Assembly: GCA_963969395.1 (NCBI GenBank)
Contig: OZ017796.1
Coordinates: forward strand, 10,480,501-10,544,500
Direction: 5' to 3'
From: Pseudoscleropodium purum
Lineage: Eukaryota; Streptophyta; Bryopsida; Hypnales; Brachytheciaceae
DNA: 64,000 nucleotides
Shown here: piece after piece, positions 1 to 11,089 of the stretch
Numbering within the stretch: position 1 is the first letter of the stretch
Layout: each line of letters begins with the position of its first letter
Notes under the pieces: generated by a model
Seen by the model: the letters and a program-made list of their open reading frames with translations, nothing else
The model's database searches: none
Told to the model about the DNA's origin: nothing
Position numbers and translations under genes: made by a program

Positions 1-1960
1 TAGTGATGGTCAAGGTGTCGAGGTCCTGCTTCAATTGTTTTTTGTTTATTTGGGAGAATGCAATCGATTCATGAGGCCATTACGGGACAGAACGCAACTT
101 GGCACCCATTGTATCTAGGGAACTGCGTTGGTGTGGGAGCTTTTCCAATTCACAAGACATCAATTGGAGCTTCTTTAGTTTTCAGACCTTAATTTCTCAG
201 TTGTGCGATCAAGCACATTGAAGACCTAAAGGGCACTGTTAGCTTCGCTAGTCCCCGTTAGTGGATCACGTCAAGTTTTTTGGACCTAAATGGCACGGTA
301 GCTTTGGTATTCTCCGTTTTCAAATTCTGGAATAGCTGATTTGTTCTTCAATTCTTGCAATGTTTTCGTGCTAGACGCAGTACAGGATAGAGCAATTCTG
401 AAAATGCGTGTTAGTGAATGACCTCAGATTTGCCATGAATAACGTCTAGCGGTGTTTGAAATTTTCTGATTGATTGTACCTACGGATTTGGTTTGCAACT
501 GTAGTTGCTCTTGTGAATAAAGGCACTTGGATGTCATGAAAGGTTATCAATCAAAGTGTTGGTGCGAGCATTGGGTTGATGCAACCTACTTGTGCTGTGG
601 AAACAATGCGTCTAAATTTTTTTTATCAGATTCTTTCTATCGTATTAGTCGGTCTGCAATTTGAGTCAATGTAGGATACTGAAAGATGTCAATTGAGATG
701 TTTCGCTAGTGTTCCTCGTTTCGTTTATTAGGATCAATCGATGTTTCGTGTGCCTTTCATGGACCGAACGCTCGCATAAGGATTGGGTTAGCACGCGCGT
801 GCTTTTCAATGTCTCTGCACTATTTTCAAATTTTACTTTCAAGTTAATGTGAAGCCATGTAACACTTGTCAACGACAATTATGGAGCACTTGAGTCAGGT
901 GGGCTGATTTACATCTTTGTCAAACTCTGAATTAACAACGTAAAAGATGTTTGATAACCACACAAGGGATGTTTCATAACTATGCAAAGGATGTTTGATA
1001 ACCATATGAAGGATGCTTTATTGGAATTGTTGGAGGAATGATTCTAATCAAACACATTTCTACAATAGAGCCTTAAAAAATCATTTCTTGTTGGCATTTG
1101 GCATTAGGCATTTAGCATTAGGAAGGAAAATAATTTCAACATAGTAAAAGTTGAGAAAAAATTATGATCTCAATTTTGAGATATGCACTTTAATTCTTGA
1201 ATAATTATGTATCAAAGGAGTGAGGTTTAATCATCACTTAATGATGAATTATTTATTTGTTTGGAGATAAGCTTTTCATTAAGATTACTTGAAAATTTAC
1301 AAGAGTTTTACCATTAGTTGAAACATGCATTGAAAATAATCAAATTCGTTTGAAAGGGCTGAAAATTTAGGTGGTGATGTACTTAGTTTGTTGCTTTGCA
1401 ATAAGAGTACAAATTTTTTCAAAAGATTATCCAAAGGCTATGAGATATCAAGGATTTAAAAATGTCCTCTTCTATATTACAAATTGATGAAGAAAGGTCA
1501 AATTGCTATAAAGTACATACTTGGTCTTTTAGGCTCTTTTGTAGAAATCACTCAAAATTTAAGAATGCTTGTTTTATTATAACATCACATCTTTGCATGC
1601 TATTGTATGTACTACACATCAACTTATGCTCACCCAGATTCAAAATAATTTGCAAAACATTGACAAATGTGTTCAAAACTAATACATTACAAAATAAAAT
1701 CAATTAGACTTTTATTTTGAAAAGCATTTGGAGAATTTTGATCAAATCAACAACATGGATTTGAGATCTTCTTGGCCAATAATAGTGAAAAATCCTTAGA
1801 TTGCAATGTGAGTCATTGTTGAATTTACTTTGTGTCAATTTGAAGATTTGCATTTTAAACAATGGCCAAAAAAACACTAAATTTGCAATCATCGGGAATA
1901 TGGTTCAATCTCATTCCATACTTTTAGAACAAAGATGTTAAGGTCACAAAAGTTCGTTGA
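1..1960. other. Intergenic region, no gene recognised
   Basis: No convincing coding region. The first 900 bases are somewhat richer in GC than what follows, but the open frames are short and unlike known proteins. Two short tandem repeats stand out: about three copies of a ~22 bp unit around GGATGTTTGATAACCA at 940-1016, and a run of near-identical GGCATTAGGCATTTAGC-like units at 1093-1122. The remainder is AT-rich intergenic sequence. Confidence 0.5.
940..1016. repeat. Short minisatellite, ~22 bp unit, about 3 copies
   Basis: Three successive units read GATGTTTGATAACCACAC, GATGTTTCATAACTATGC and GATGTTTGATAACCATATG, separated by short A/G-rich spacers. No function is suggested. Confidence 0.7.
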
Positions 1961-3314
1961 AGTTATTTATGATGCAATTTTACTTAGCACTAGCTTATGT
2001 GAATTTACTAAGAGTATCTATAGTCTCCATTGTCAACCAAGAGCCCCAAGCTTACAAAAAAATCATTTAGAAGTAGCTAAGCCAAATTCACATATCAATT
2101 TCACATACTAAGGTAGGAGGTCTAGAAAACCATTCTTTAAGACTTGATTGCATTTATGGGGAGTCTAAAATATTTGAAATATTTTTAAATAATTTTTTAT
2201 AGAAAATAAATGGAATTGGTATGTGACTTAAGAAATTTCATATTTTTTGGACCTTTGTGAGATTAGTTATAAAATTTTTGAAGCTAAAATGTTGTAGATA
2301 CTAAACTTAAGCACATATTCTTCAAATGTATAGTATTCATACATTGAAGAATGAAAAAAGTACCCTTACATTAGAGGACACTTTTAGAGTTTGGTTTGTT
2401 TTAGGACCTCCTTCCTTATAGGTATTGGATTGATTCTCTTTCCTTTTGCTGCTTATTTTGATAAGGACATTGTAATTATGGCATAACATTGAATATATAT
2501 AAAATTAGATATTTAAATTTACAATTGGTAACTAATCCTTTCACAACTCAATCTATTTTTGATTTTTTAACATACTTTTACTTAAATCTTTGTACAAATA
2601 TATTATTTACCATGATTTCATCAATTTGGTCATAAGAAAGTTTTTTTAATTTTAAAAATTCAACAATTGCTTTCAATAAATTAGAAGTTATCTGAATAAA
2701 AACATTGCCTAATACTTCTCTATTCATCATCCACAATATGGACTTTGGAGCACTAAAGAGTTAAATGGCTCTACTTAAATATGATATAATTCCCTAAATA
2801 CTAAATATTGCCTACTACATAGTTTAATTTTTCTTATAGAAATTGGTCAATGTCTTAGAATTTCAAGTTTTCAAAATAATAAAAATTACTAGTCCATTAT
2901 TATGACCTATTCCAAAATTTACATCATCTAAACCGATGTAAGTTTCAAACAAAAGGATTTTAATGGAAGATTTCTATATTGCATATGGTTGTTCTACTAG
3001 ACACTATAACTTTCTATTTGGTAGAATGTCAATGAGATTATGCGTGCTTAATAAATAAATTCTCAAAATGCACATAGTGTGTACAGTATTCAAGAATGCT
3101 TAGTGAACAAGACAAAATGTTCAAAATGACACTATTTGAAGCAGACGTTGTGTTGATTGAAATGACCTAAAACTAAGTCAACAAAAGAAAACCTTGAATT
3201 GTTGTATAGGTGTGTGTACGTCAAGTAAATCATGATAAATCTTATTTTAAATTATAAAGATGAAAGTGTAATTGTTCCTTTCATATAACATGGATAAATT
3301 ATGTTGTAACAAGT

Positions 3315-3570
3315 GAGTGTCTAGCGGGCAATTACTACCTATTTTGACAGGGTAGAGAAAAAACCTTAAGTAGTTACTGCTTCTTTTGACAAATTAGTGA
3401 AGAAGCCTTATATAAACAATTATTGCCTTTTGATAGGTGAGTGTATAGGTAGTTATTGGTTCTTTTGACAAGGTAGTGAAGAAGCCTTATATAGGCAACT
3501 ATTACTTTTTGACAGAATAGTGAAGAAGCTTTACTACCTCTTTTGACAAGATAGTGAAAAACTAAGGCTT
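3315..3570 (+). repeat. ~70 bp tandem repeat array in R1
   Basis: Degenerate units contain GTGAAGAAGCCTTATATA, GACAAGGTAGTGAAG and AATTACTACC-type words. The same units form longer arrays at 21500-21950 and 27458-27835 and a short one at 14746-14945. The short open frames over these arrays are products of the repeats, not genes. Confidence 0.75.
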
Positions 3571-3794
3571 CTTGAAAAAAACGTAAATGAAAAATTGATG
3601 GAATACACAAAAGTGCCATTCAACCATTAGTAGTTAAATTTTTCCAGTTTTTTTGAAAGGTGTACACTTGTTATTTTGCCATTGGTTGAAAAAATGAGAT
3701 ATGTGCTTGTTAGATACTCACATCTATTCCATACTTGTATTTTTCTTAAATCTATTTGAATTGCAAATAATATGGGAAATTTGAAATTAGTTTG

Positions 3795-3965
3795 CCATAT
3801 GTATTTCATATATATATATATATATACAATTTGTATTTATATTTGTACAGATAGGTATATATTCCATGTAATTCCATATATATTTTTTGTATATTCTATT
3901 TTTTGTATGTATTCCATATTCCATATTCCATATTCCATATTCCATATTCCATATTCCACATTTTA
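3795..3965. repeat. TA microsatellite and CCATATT array
   Basis: A (TA)n run at about 3811-3826 is followed by TGTATTTATATTTGTA-like words and then by a pure run of ATTCCAT units near 3910-3960. The matching position in R2 (22170-22340) has a decayed version. It belongs to the GTATCC/CCATA-type array family also seen near 39250, 52550 and 61850. Confidence 0.7.
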
Positions 3966-5589
3966 TATTTTAAAGTGCCAATGGCTAAGATTGTCTTTCA
4001 TAGAGGCAATCAATAGTGATTGTTTATTTTTTTAAGTGGAGACCAACAACATAGGAGAGGGGGAATTTTTTCTAATCATGATTGATGGCTTTGGCTTTTT
4101 TTTTTAAAAGAAAGGGAGGATTGTAGGAACAAGACTTGCTTGCATTTTTTCAGGAGATAGTAATATTGTATATTTAAAATAATATAAAGAGTAGTTGTAA
4201 AATAGTAATAATATACCTACTACTAATGTACCTTTTATTAGTTCTTAAAGCAATTTAATGAAACTAATAGGCTATTGGGACAATAGTCTTCAAAAATTTC
4301 ATATTATTTGAAAAATGTGGTTCTTCTTTCAATCTTTGCCATTTTCATTTATTGTTTTTTTCTAGGTATAGTTATTTTGCTTCTTCAAAGATGCACAACT
4401 ACTTTGATTTTATCATAGTTCCATTTGAAATTAATATGCATTGACCAACCAAATTCTTGTTTGGATCATCTTTAGGAATATAATGAAAAATAGAAGTCTT
4501 TTGGATGAAAATCAATCATTTATGTCTTCCTATACTATTTAAAAATTTCTTACATGAATTGTCATGGCCCAAAATTGGAATAAGATACTTCTATCTAAAA
4601 TGATGGTACAAATTCAAATGTGGTAATCAAGTTCTTTAGAATTCAAACACATTGTAGTAAAAGGTGGGGTCACTCATTTTGGGATGAATGTGAACTTTTT
4701 TAGATGGATATTTTTAATTTCATTTTCAATTCTTGCATTTCATCCATTTATGTAAATGTAAACAATTACTTCACTCCAACAAAGATTTCTTTTTTGCATT
4801 GCCCACATAAATAAATAAAAAATTCTTGCTCATGTTCCAAATACTTCCACCTTAGTGGTCATACTTAACAAGAACCACGCCACCAACACCAAAAAGATAT
4901 AAGAACTTGGTTTCAACTTTTCCATTCAAAACAATGGCATCTTGTAATTATTATAGTCCTTTTAAAAAAAAAATTGTAGTTGTTGGCTTTACATTGTCTA
5001 AAGTACTTTATTCTTAGGCTTTTAAAAAAAATAAGGTGCTATTGGCCTTCATGCTCCACTTTTAGGCTTAGGGGATTTTATTTTCAAAAAAGTCCCTTAA
5101 GCATCAAGCAAACGCTTCATTCTATATTCCATTGTCCTGCAATCCTAATACTGTAAAAATTGTTCCACCCCTCACACAATTTCAACTTCTCTTTTGCCAT
5201 GCAACAAATTCCAAACTACAAATTAGAGAAAAAAACTTGTTTTAATTGCATCCAAGGTAGAGCATTGAACCCTAAGCCCTCATTGAGCCAAGTGTTTCCA
5301 AGGTTTATGTACAAAATGAGTAGAATGTAGTCAACAACTTCAATCATGAATGACTTTGAAATTGTGAAGAGGTAGACACTACTTCCACTGTTTTGTATAA
5401 AATGAATGTAATAGAGGTGGCAACCAACTTTAGGAACAAATTGTGGGGAGAGCTAGGTAGAGATTAATTTTGTATCTTTTGGAAATGGAAACTATAAGTA
5501 CGTAAACCACTGCTAGGAAATGCACCATTCATTTCCCAAGTGGATTATTTTCTAGAAAATCCCTTGCTAGTAGGGGAAATTGTTGTAAC

Positions 5590-6332
5590 AGGTGAATACA
5601 AGAAACACTAGTACTTTTTGTGTTACATTTGCAGTTTCTAAGTTGTAATTGGCCATATCTTTTGCAAATTGAAGCCAATGTACTTGAATATTTTTGTGAA
5701 GATCAGCATTTAGAGACTAATCAAAGAACTTATTTTTTAGAAATTTTGAAAAATCATTTTATATTTCAATTTCAATTTAGCTAATTTGTCACACTTTGTG
5801 GTTTAGGGGGTTTTAGTATTAGGGACTACCCAAAATTAATGATCTAGAGCTGAAATTTTGGGGCTCTATTCCTACACTACAGATGCATATGCCCACCAAA
5901 AAAAACTTTAAAAAAACATTATTTTATGTCTTCTACATTCATGCAAACAGGGCTCCCTTGCGCACACAATTCTGAACAATGAAAATGGTTTCAAGGTCAT
6001 TTATTTAGTAAAATCTATTCATCATGAAGTCTTCTCAAATGGACAATTTTTAGTTTCTTTAAAAATTTTCTTCCCTATTTTTTACAAATTTAAATGTCAA
6101 AGTACCTATTTGCATGAGATTTTGCATTTGTCATAGTATTTTCTAGTTCTCCTACTTAAAAAAATTTCTATGCTTTCCCTTTGTGGGGTACCTTTTCCTT
6201 AAAGATTTATACATGAAATGTATTTTTCAAATTTTTTTCAAATTTTTTTTCAAATTTTATAGTACTACTCAAAAAATCACAAATACTATGACCAATGCAA
6301 CAAAACCAACTTTTCTTTCTTGCATTCACCCT
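5590..6332. mobile_element. Candidate non-autonomous insertion in R1 (743 bp)
   Basis: R1 has sequence here that is absent at the matching place in R2 (about 23963) and in the inverted copy near 14580, which go straight from the GAAATTGTTGTA side to the AAGAATTACAAG side. The insertion ends are imperfect inverted repeats: AGGTGAATACAAGAAA on the left and, read from the right, AGGGTGAATGCAAGAAA. AAC flanks both sides (5587-5589, 6333-6335) and could be a 3 bp target duplication. There is no transposase. The superfamily cannot be assigned. Confidence 0.5.
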
Positions 6333-6359
6333 AACTAAGAATTACAAGTTTTTTCATCT

Positions 6360-7369
6360 TCCCTAACTGATGATCCACGTAACATTTGTTCAGTTGTCAT
6401 TCATTTTTGCATTTCCTGTCGGTGGTTCACATCATGCAAGCCCCATCGAAGAGGGATTTATGGAAATAAAATTTAAAAAAAAAAAAATGGTCCAATGGGC
6501 AGGGTGGATCCCATTGAGGGTCATTTTTTTGCCAAAAATCTACATAAAAATCTAGATTGCCCTTTCCATAATTTTCTCGGAAATCAGTTGTGAGATTAAT
6601 TTGGCACATGTGAACAACCCAAATCTACATTGCTATTACTTGCTCACAAATGCATATCTGAAGGAGGACTGTTTCTCCTATTTCTGCTCTCCCATGCTTG
6701 CACTGTCAAACATGAAATTGCGACACGAATTAAAGCGGGATTTTGTTGAGAATGAGTGTCGAGTCGGTAGCTTCAGTGACGAATTGTTGGGATCCACTTG
6801 TAGATGGGAATGTTTGGAGTGTACATTTGGGGACTGAGACAATGTATTTGCCACAACATTGGTTTCATTTCATATTGATATGTATGTGTGTGTGTGGAGG
6901 TACGAAAATCTACACTTTTTCCAAGTCCACGGACAGAAGCAACGAGTCTCATCGAAAGGTTGCTCAGTCTCCTGATTCTACTTCACCAGCTACGACTTTT
7001 GAAGCAAAAAATAAACTGCGCGATACGCGAACTGCGAATTCCATCGTCGTCGTTAAGCTAGTGTCTCCGAGTTGAGTAGTCAATCGCAACAAAAGTGATG
7101 GAGTTCAATAACTACATGCATATGTTACTCCTTGAAACTTGCATCCTCTCTGAGATTGCAGCGGAGAGGCTCGTGCATCCAACCTGCACATACATGTATG
7201 CTTATGAACACACTTCCGAGCTCCATCAAAAATTGACTGCTATACCCTGTGCATGCTGTACAGAGAGACAGCCCCCGAAGTTTACATTCAACGGTGTAGG
7301 CAACTCCTGCTCCGTAAGAGAGCTCGGAAGAATTCGACCCCAGCTTGTTTGGAGCGCATCCGCTGGTGT
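6360..7369 (-). other. 3' flank of the B3 gene
   Basis: Downstream sequence of the B3 gene (minus strand). It is conserved in two further copies (13548-14560 and 23987-24999). The open frames on both strands here recur in those copies simply because the DNA was copied. A sub-segment (about 6436-6572) is in the opposite orientation relative to the other two copies. No gene is recognised in it. Confidence 0.6.
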
Positions 7370-8606
7370 TCAATCCGCAAGCTCACTGTCGCTGTCAAAG
7401 ATTTGCACATACGTCGTCCCATCAGGATTCTTGCATTCTAAATGGGTGATCTTGGGCACCGTCAAGCTCCTCGGTTGATATTCGCCCAACGTCACGGGTA
7501 ACGTCTTGCACTGGCAGAATATCGACTCTTCTTTTGACTCGTTGTGGAGGGAAATGATCGACTTGTTCGGGGTTGTAACGATCGGCTTGTTCAGCTGGGA
7601 GTGCTTCTCTCCACCTTGTGGTAGTTGATCTTCGGAGGATTGCGCTTGCAAACTCTGCAAATTCTCATCTGATGGATTCGGCATCTCCGGAAGGAGAATG
7701 GATGCGATGTTCTGCACGAATGTCGTTGCCTTCTCCATGCCTTGGGTCGGGCGAGCTTCTGGAGGTTGTATTGGGGTTTGTAATGGGGCTTCTTCTTGGG
7801 AGTCCTTGTCCTGACTCTCTTCCCGTTCCTTCGAATGGCGAATGTTCCTTTGTTGCGAGGACAAGCAAGCTAGCCTACTGTGGTTGATTTTCCAAGGATA
7901 CTCGACTCCATCACGTGTTGGATACATCGCACGCGTTCCATCCGAAGCTCCAAATTCCACACGGAAATGCGACGATGACACCAGCGTGAAAACGAGCTCA
8001 TCGCCACTTTTCAGGCTATGGTCGTACGAAAATTCCCGCCACCCGTTGCTGATGGTGAAGCCCTTCAACGCGCGTCGCAATTGAAACCGCATGTGCCACT
8101 GCTTGCTCCCTGTTGAATCCGTCATCGTCACATGCTTTGGAATCTTGTGCTCTTCACAAAAGCTCTTTGGCAAACTCTGGCAAACATCTACATATCAGAA
8201 AACAGAGCCACAGACACTGGAATTCGATCACGACTAACTCTCTGCCTCGAAATGGCACCCCCAATTGAAATTCATTCCAAAAAAGGAAGCCAAAGAGGAC
8301 ACGAAGTATAGTTCGAGATTGCACCAGTCTACAGCAGTAAGCGGAATGATGCGCCGTCTTGCCCGTGATGATTTTGGTGAAGCTGGGCTCCATGGTGGTT
8401 CCAGTCGACCCTCGCATGTGAATAGCTTCTTCATTGTCTAACGTCTCTCTGAATCTGTCGCCTCGCTTGCGTCGGAACTTGGAGCTCGTTGGGATTGATC
8501 GTTCTCGAAGGAGCTCATTGACAGGCTCACTTGGAGTGTCCGAGCTGCTCTTGTTGTTGTTGTTGATGTTGTTGATGCGGGAACTGCTCCTCGTAAATGG
8601 CGCCAT
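7370..8606 (-). CDS. B3-domain transcription factor (REM-like), two exons
   Basis: Probable nuclear DNA-binding regulator of the plant B3 superfamily. Exon 1 runs from an ATG at 8606, in a good context (ACCATGGCG), to about 8325-8332. It encodes an Asn/Ser-rich, basic N-terminus and the first B3 strand (PSFTKIITGK, about residues 74-83). After an intron of about 150 bp, exon 2 (from about 8180 to the stop at 7370) starts LPKSFCEEHKIP and continues with GSKQWHMRFQ, FTISNGWREF and SGDELVFTL, the usual B3 order of strands ending in the D-E-L-V-F core. A Ser/Gln/Glu-rich tail of about 190 residues follows with no recognised domain. Total length is about 360 residues. The splice sites are a choice between two donors (GT at 8332 or 8324) and two acceptors. 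The family assignment is from motif recognition. REM-like rather than ARF or ABI3-type is inferred from a single B3 domain without other known domains. Confidence 0.8.
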
Positions 8607-8639
8607 GGTTTTCTTCAGTGCACAATTAGGAGCTGGCTT

Positions 8640-11089
8640 GTTCTAAAAAGCGCCAAGTTAGTAGCCTAGTAGCCTGAAAATAGCCTGGGAGTAGCTTGAG
8701 GAACGGGAGTGCATGAAGTGATCACTCATTAGACCTGTCATAAGAAAGATGGAGTTACCTTACTAGCTTTATGGCAGAAGACATTCATTCATGTCCTGCA
8801 GTACTTGCTTACTAATCTCATCATATGTCATCGATGTTGACCACGATTAGACATGCACAAAGCTCCACTCAGTAATTGCCTATGCCTTGAGGATGAGTGG
8901 ACAAGGCCAGGGAGCCTGATATCAGTCTTTCTTTTGAGGGCTACATATTGCCAAACTCTAGCTAAGAGGATTGCAAGGTCTGGCACCCTCTAACTGAAAA
9001 TGTGAGCCATACCAACAACCAATCACATAATTTAGTCTGTGTAGTGGGGTCCAAACTAATTTACATAACTCTCAGCACTCTGTCTCATCCAGGCAATAGC
9101 AGGTCGGGGCGAAAAAAGGACCAGAAAAGGACGTCTGCAAGTGATTCCCAAATTCATGGATTCATTCCCAGGATTGCCGAAATCAAAACATGACAATGGA
9201 AAATGAAAGCCAACCACATTCACAATTGACCATGGGCAATAAATCACAGTCTTCTGCGTGCACCATACCAGGAACCGAGGTCCTGCTACTGCTATAAATT
9301 AGTTAGATCTTCCCAGACATCAATTATCCTATAATATTACACCGCATTCAAAAATATGCAACGCTTTGAGGAGCTACTAATCGGGTTGAATGCCAAACTT
9401 TCGGCTACGTAAACAAAACCTTCGTCCCCGAATGCGCGACCTAAGAGCGATATTCTTGTAACATCCAGATTGGGGCATCTATTTCACAGATATTGAAAGA
9501 GCCGCACATGTGCTCATCTACGAATAAAGTCTCAACTTCCCAGAATATAAATGAGATGCAGGTATCATCGGATCTAATGCTATTACACAGATCCTCGACC
9601 CAGTTATACACAGGTACCCATCTTGCGTAGGTTCAAAGTAACAGCTGATGGACTGGCTTGACATGTCAGAATTCTCTCTACCAGTGGAGTCTCAGCCGTG
9701 TAAGAACAAGGCTACGCCGCTCGACGTCCATAAATCATACTATACATCGCTTCGTCTGGCCTCTTCAGTGATTGAATTGCTGAACTGGCTGATGTAGAAT
9801 AGGGAACACAGCCTGAACAACTTTTCCCCTCTAAATGTAGTATTCTTTGCCGTACAGGCGCAAGCGAATTTAATATTTCCAGAAAATCTCAACTGAATCA
9901 CCAGAGAATATGTGAGCTATCTGCCTCATTGTGGGGATGTGTCATGGAATGTTTCAGGAATGCACCTTCGACTATCACAGCCACCGGTTTCTCTGATAGA
10001 GAAGAACTAAGTTTGATCAGCTCAGGCCGCTTTACAGTGAAAAAAGCGTCAAGCTCTAGAGACTGGAAGCTTTTCAATATTCTGGGACAGAAATTGCCGG
10101 AGGTCAGCGACATTCAAAGGAGATTTCAGGAGGAGTGGCCAACAGTTTCCCGACATAGCGGATTTCTTCAGCAGCTCTAGACTCTATCTTGCCACAGTGT
10201 GAGGGTCACATAGCAGTATCTAGTAGAAATATACAGATATCTATTTGACAAAGTTTAGTCATACGACACCTCAAATTGAACTCTTCATCGATCATATGGA
10301 GTATATCAGAGCGGGTTTGCTTGGATAGAATCATGAAACTCCCGTCGGCGTCGGCGGCGTTTGGGTGAGGGTTTCAGCAGCGATCGGTTTCCGGTAACAA
10401 ACTGCAGTTTGCTGTTTGCTGCTACAGTTTCAGCTTCTGCTAGCCATTGCTGGACTTTCGAATGCTTGGTCGCCATTGCGATTTTAGAAATTTTGGAAAT
10501 TTTGATAGTGGAAATTTCCGTTCACGGGATGTCGCCATTCTGAAACTATGGTGCAGAGAGAGTTTCAAGGCGCATAGTAGATTTGGGAACCGGCGATTAT
10601 CTTTTGTAAGCTCTAAATTTGAGCCTCGCAGGTACGACACTCTCCTCGGTACACCCCTTTCCTGCATCATCCTGGTTTCTTTTCTGGGACATGAGCTTTG
10701 CGTCCGTGTGTTTTGGTGGTTCTTTTTTTAACCAAAACGTTTTGAGAGATTCTATCAATGTCACGAGGGGAATGTCACCCCGGATGTTGCGTGACTGAAG
10801 CTCTATTTTAGAGGTTATTTACTCTCAGGCTGAAGAGATTTGAAGGTTAGATTTCCTACCTTCAGAGCTGGTCACATTCGGTTTCGTTCAAATTGGGAAC
10901 CCACAGCCATCCCAGAGGAGTCATTGTGAAATTCTAAAACCCTAAACCCTGATATTAATGCGTCACGACGTCCTCAACAGAGAGACTCTCTATGTTTAAA
11001 TCGTGGAAATGGATAAATCGAGACAGCGTGGACGTATGTTAGTGAGACAGAGCAAGATTTTGTTCACCAGTGCATGGATTACCTTAGCC
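8640..11089. other. GC-richer single-copy region, no gene recognised
   Basis: This stretch upstream of the B3 gene is clearly less AT-rich than its surroundings and appears only once in the window. Its open frames are all under 100 residues and match no family I know. A GC-rich leader-like stretch lies around 10340-10450 (repeated GTCGGCGTCGGCGG). It may contain exons or 5' untranslated parts of a gene whose body is not recognisable. The piece 10231-10290 resembles 43670-43730, so part of it is a dispersed repeat. Confidence 0.4.

Larger units (their letters stand above)
2019..6360 (+). repeat. Repeat block R, copy 1 (R1)
   Basis: This block aligns along its length, in the same orientation, with 20210-23990 and, reversed and partly, with 27458-29110. 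Recognisable landmarks in all copies include the AAGGTAGGAGGTCTAGAAA stretch (2110 here, 20300 in R2), a ~70 bp tandem array, a CCATATT-type array, and a shared end next to the B3 gene flank. By eye R1 and R2 are perhaps 85-90% identical with many small indels, so the duplication is old. No long open reading frame, reverse transcriptase, transposase, LTR or clear terminal repeat was seen, so its class is unknown. R1 carries an extra 743 bp insertion at 5590-6332. Confidence 0.8.

Noticed and set aside
2019..6360. R as an LTR retrotransposon or Helitron
   Set aside because: No long terminal repeats, primer-binding site, reverse transcriptase, Rep/helicase, or TC...CTRR ends with hairpin could be found; it is left unclassified.
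7095..7478. 127-residue open frame present in three copies (also 13439-13822 and 24725-25108)
   Set aside because: It lies antisense to the B3 tail and 3' flank; it recurs because the DNA was duplicated, and it has no recognisable domain.
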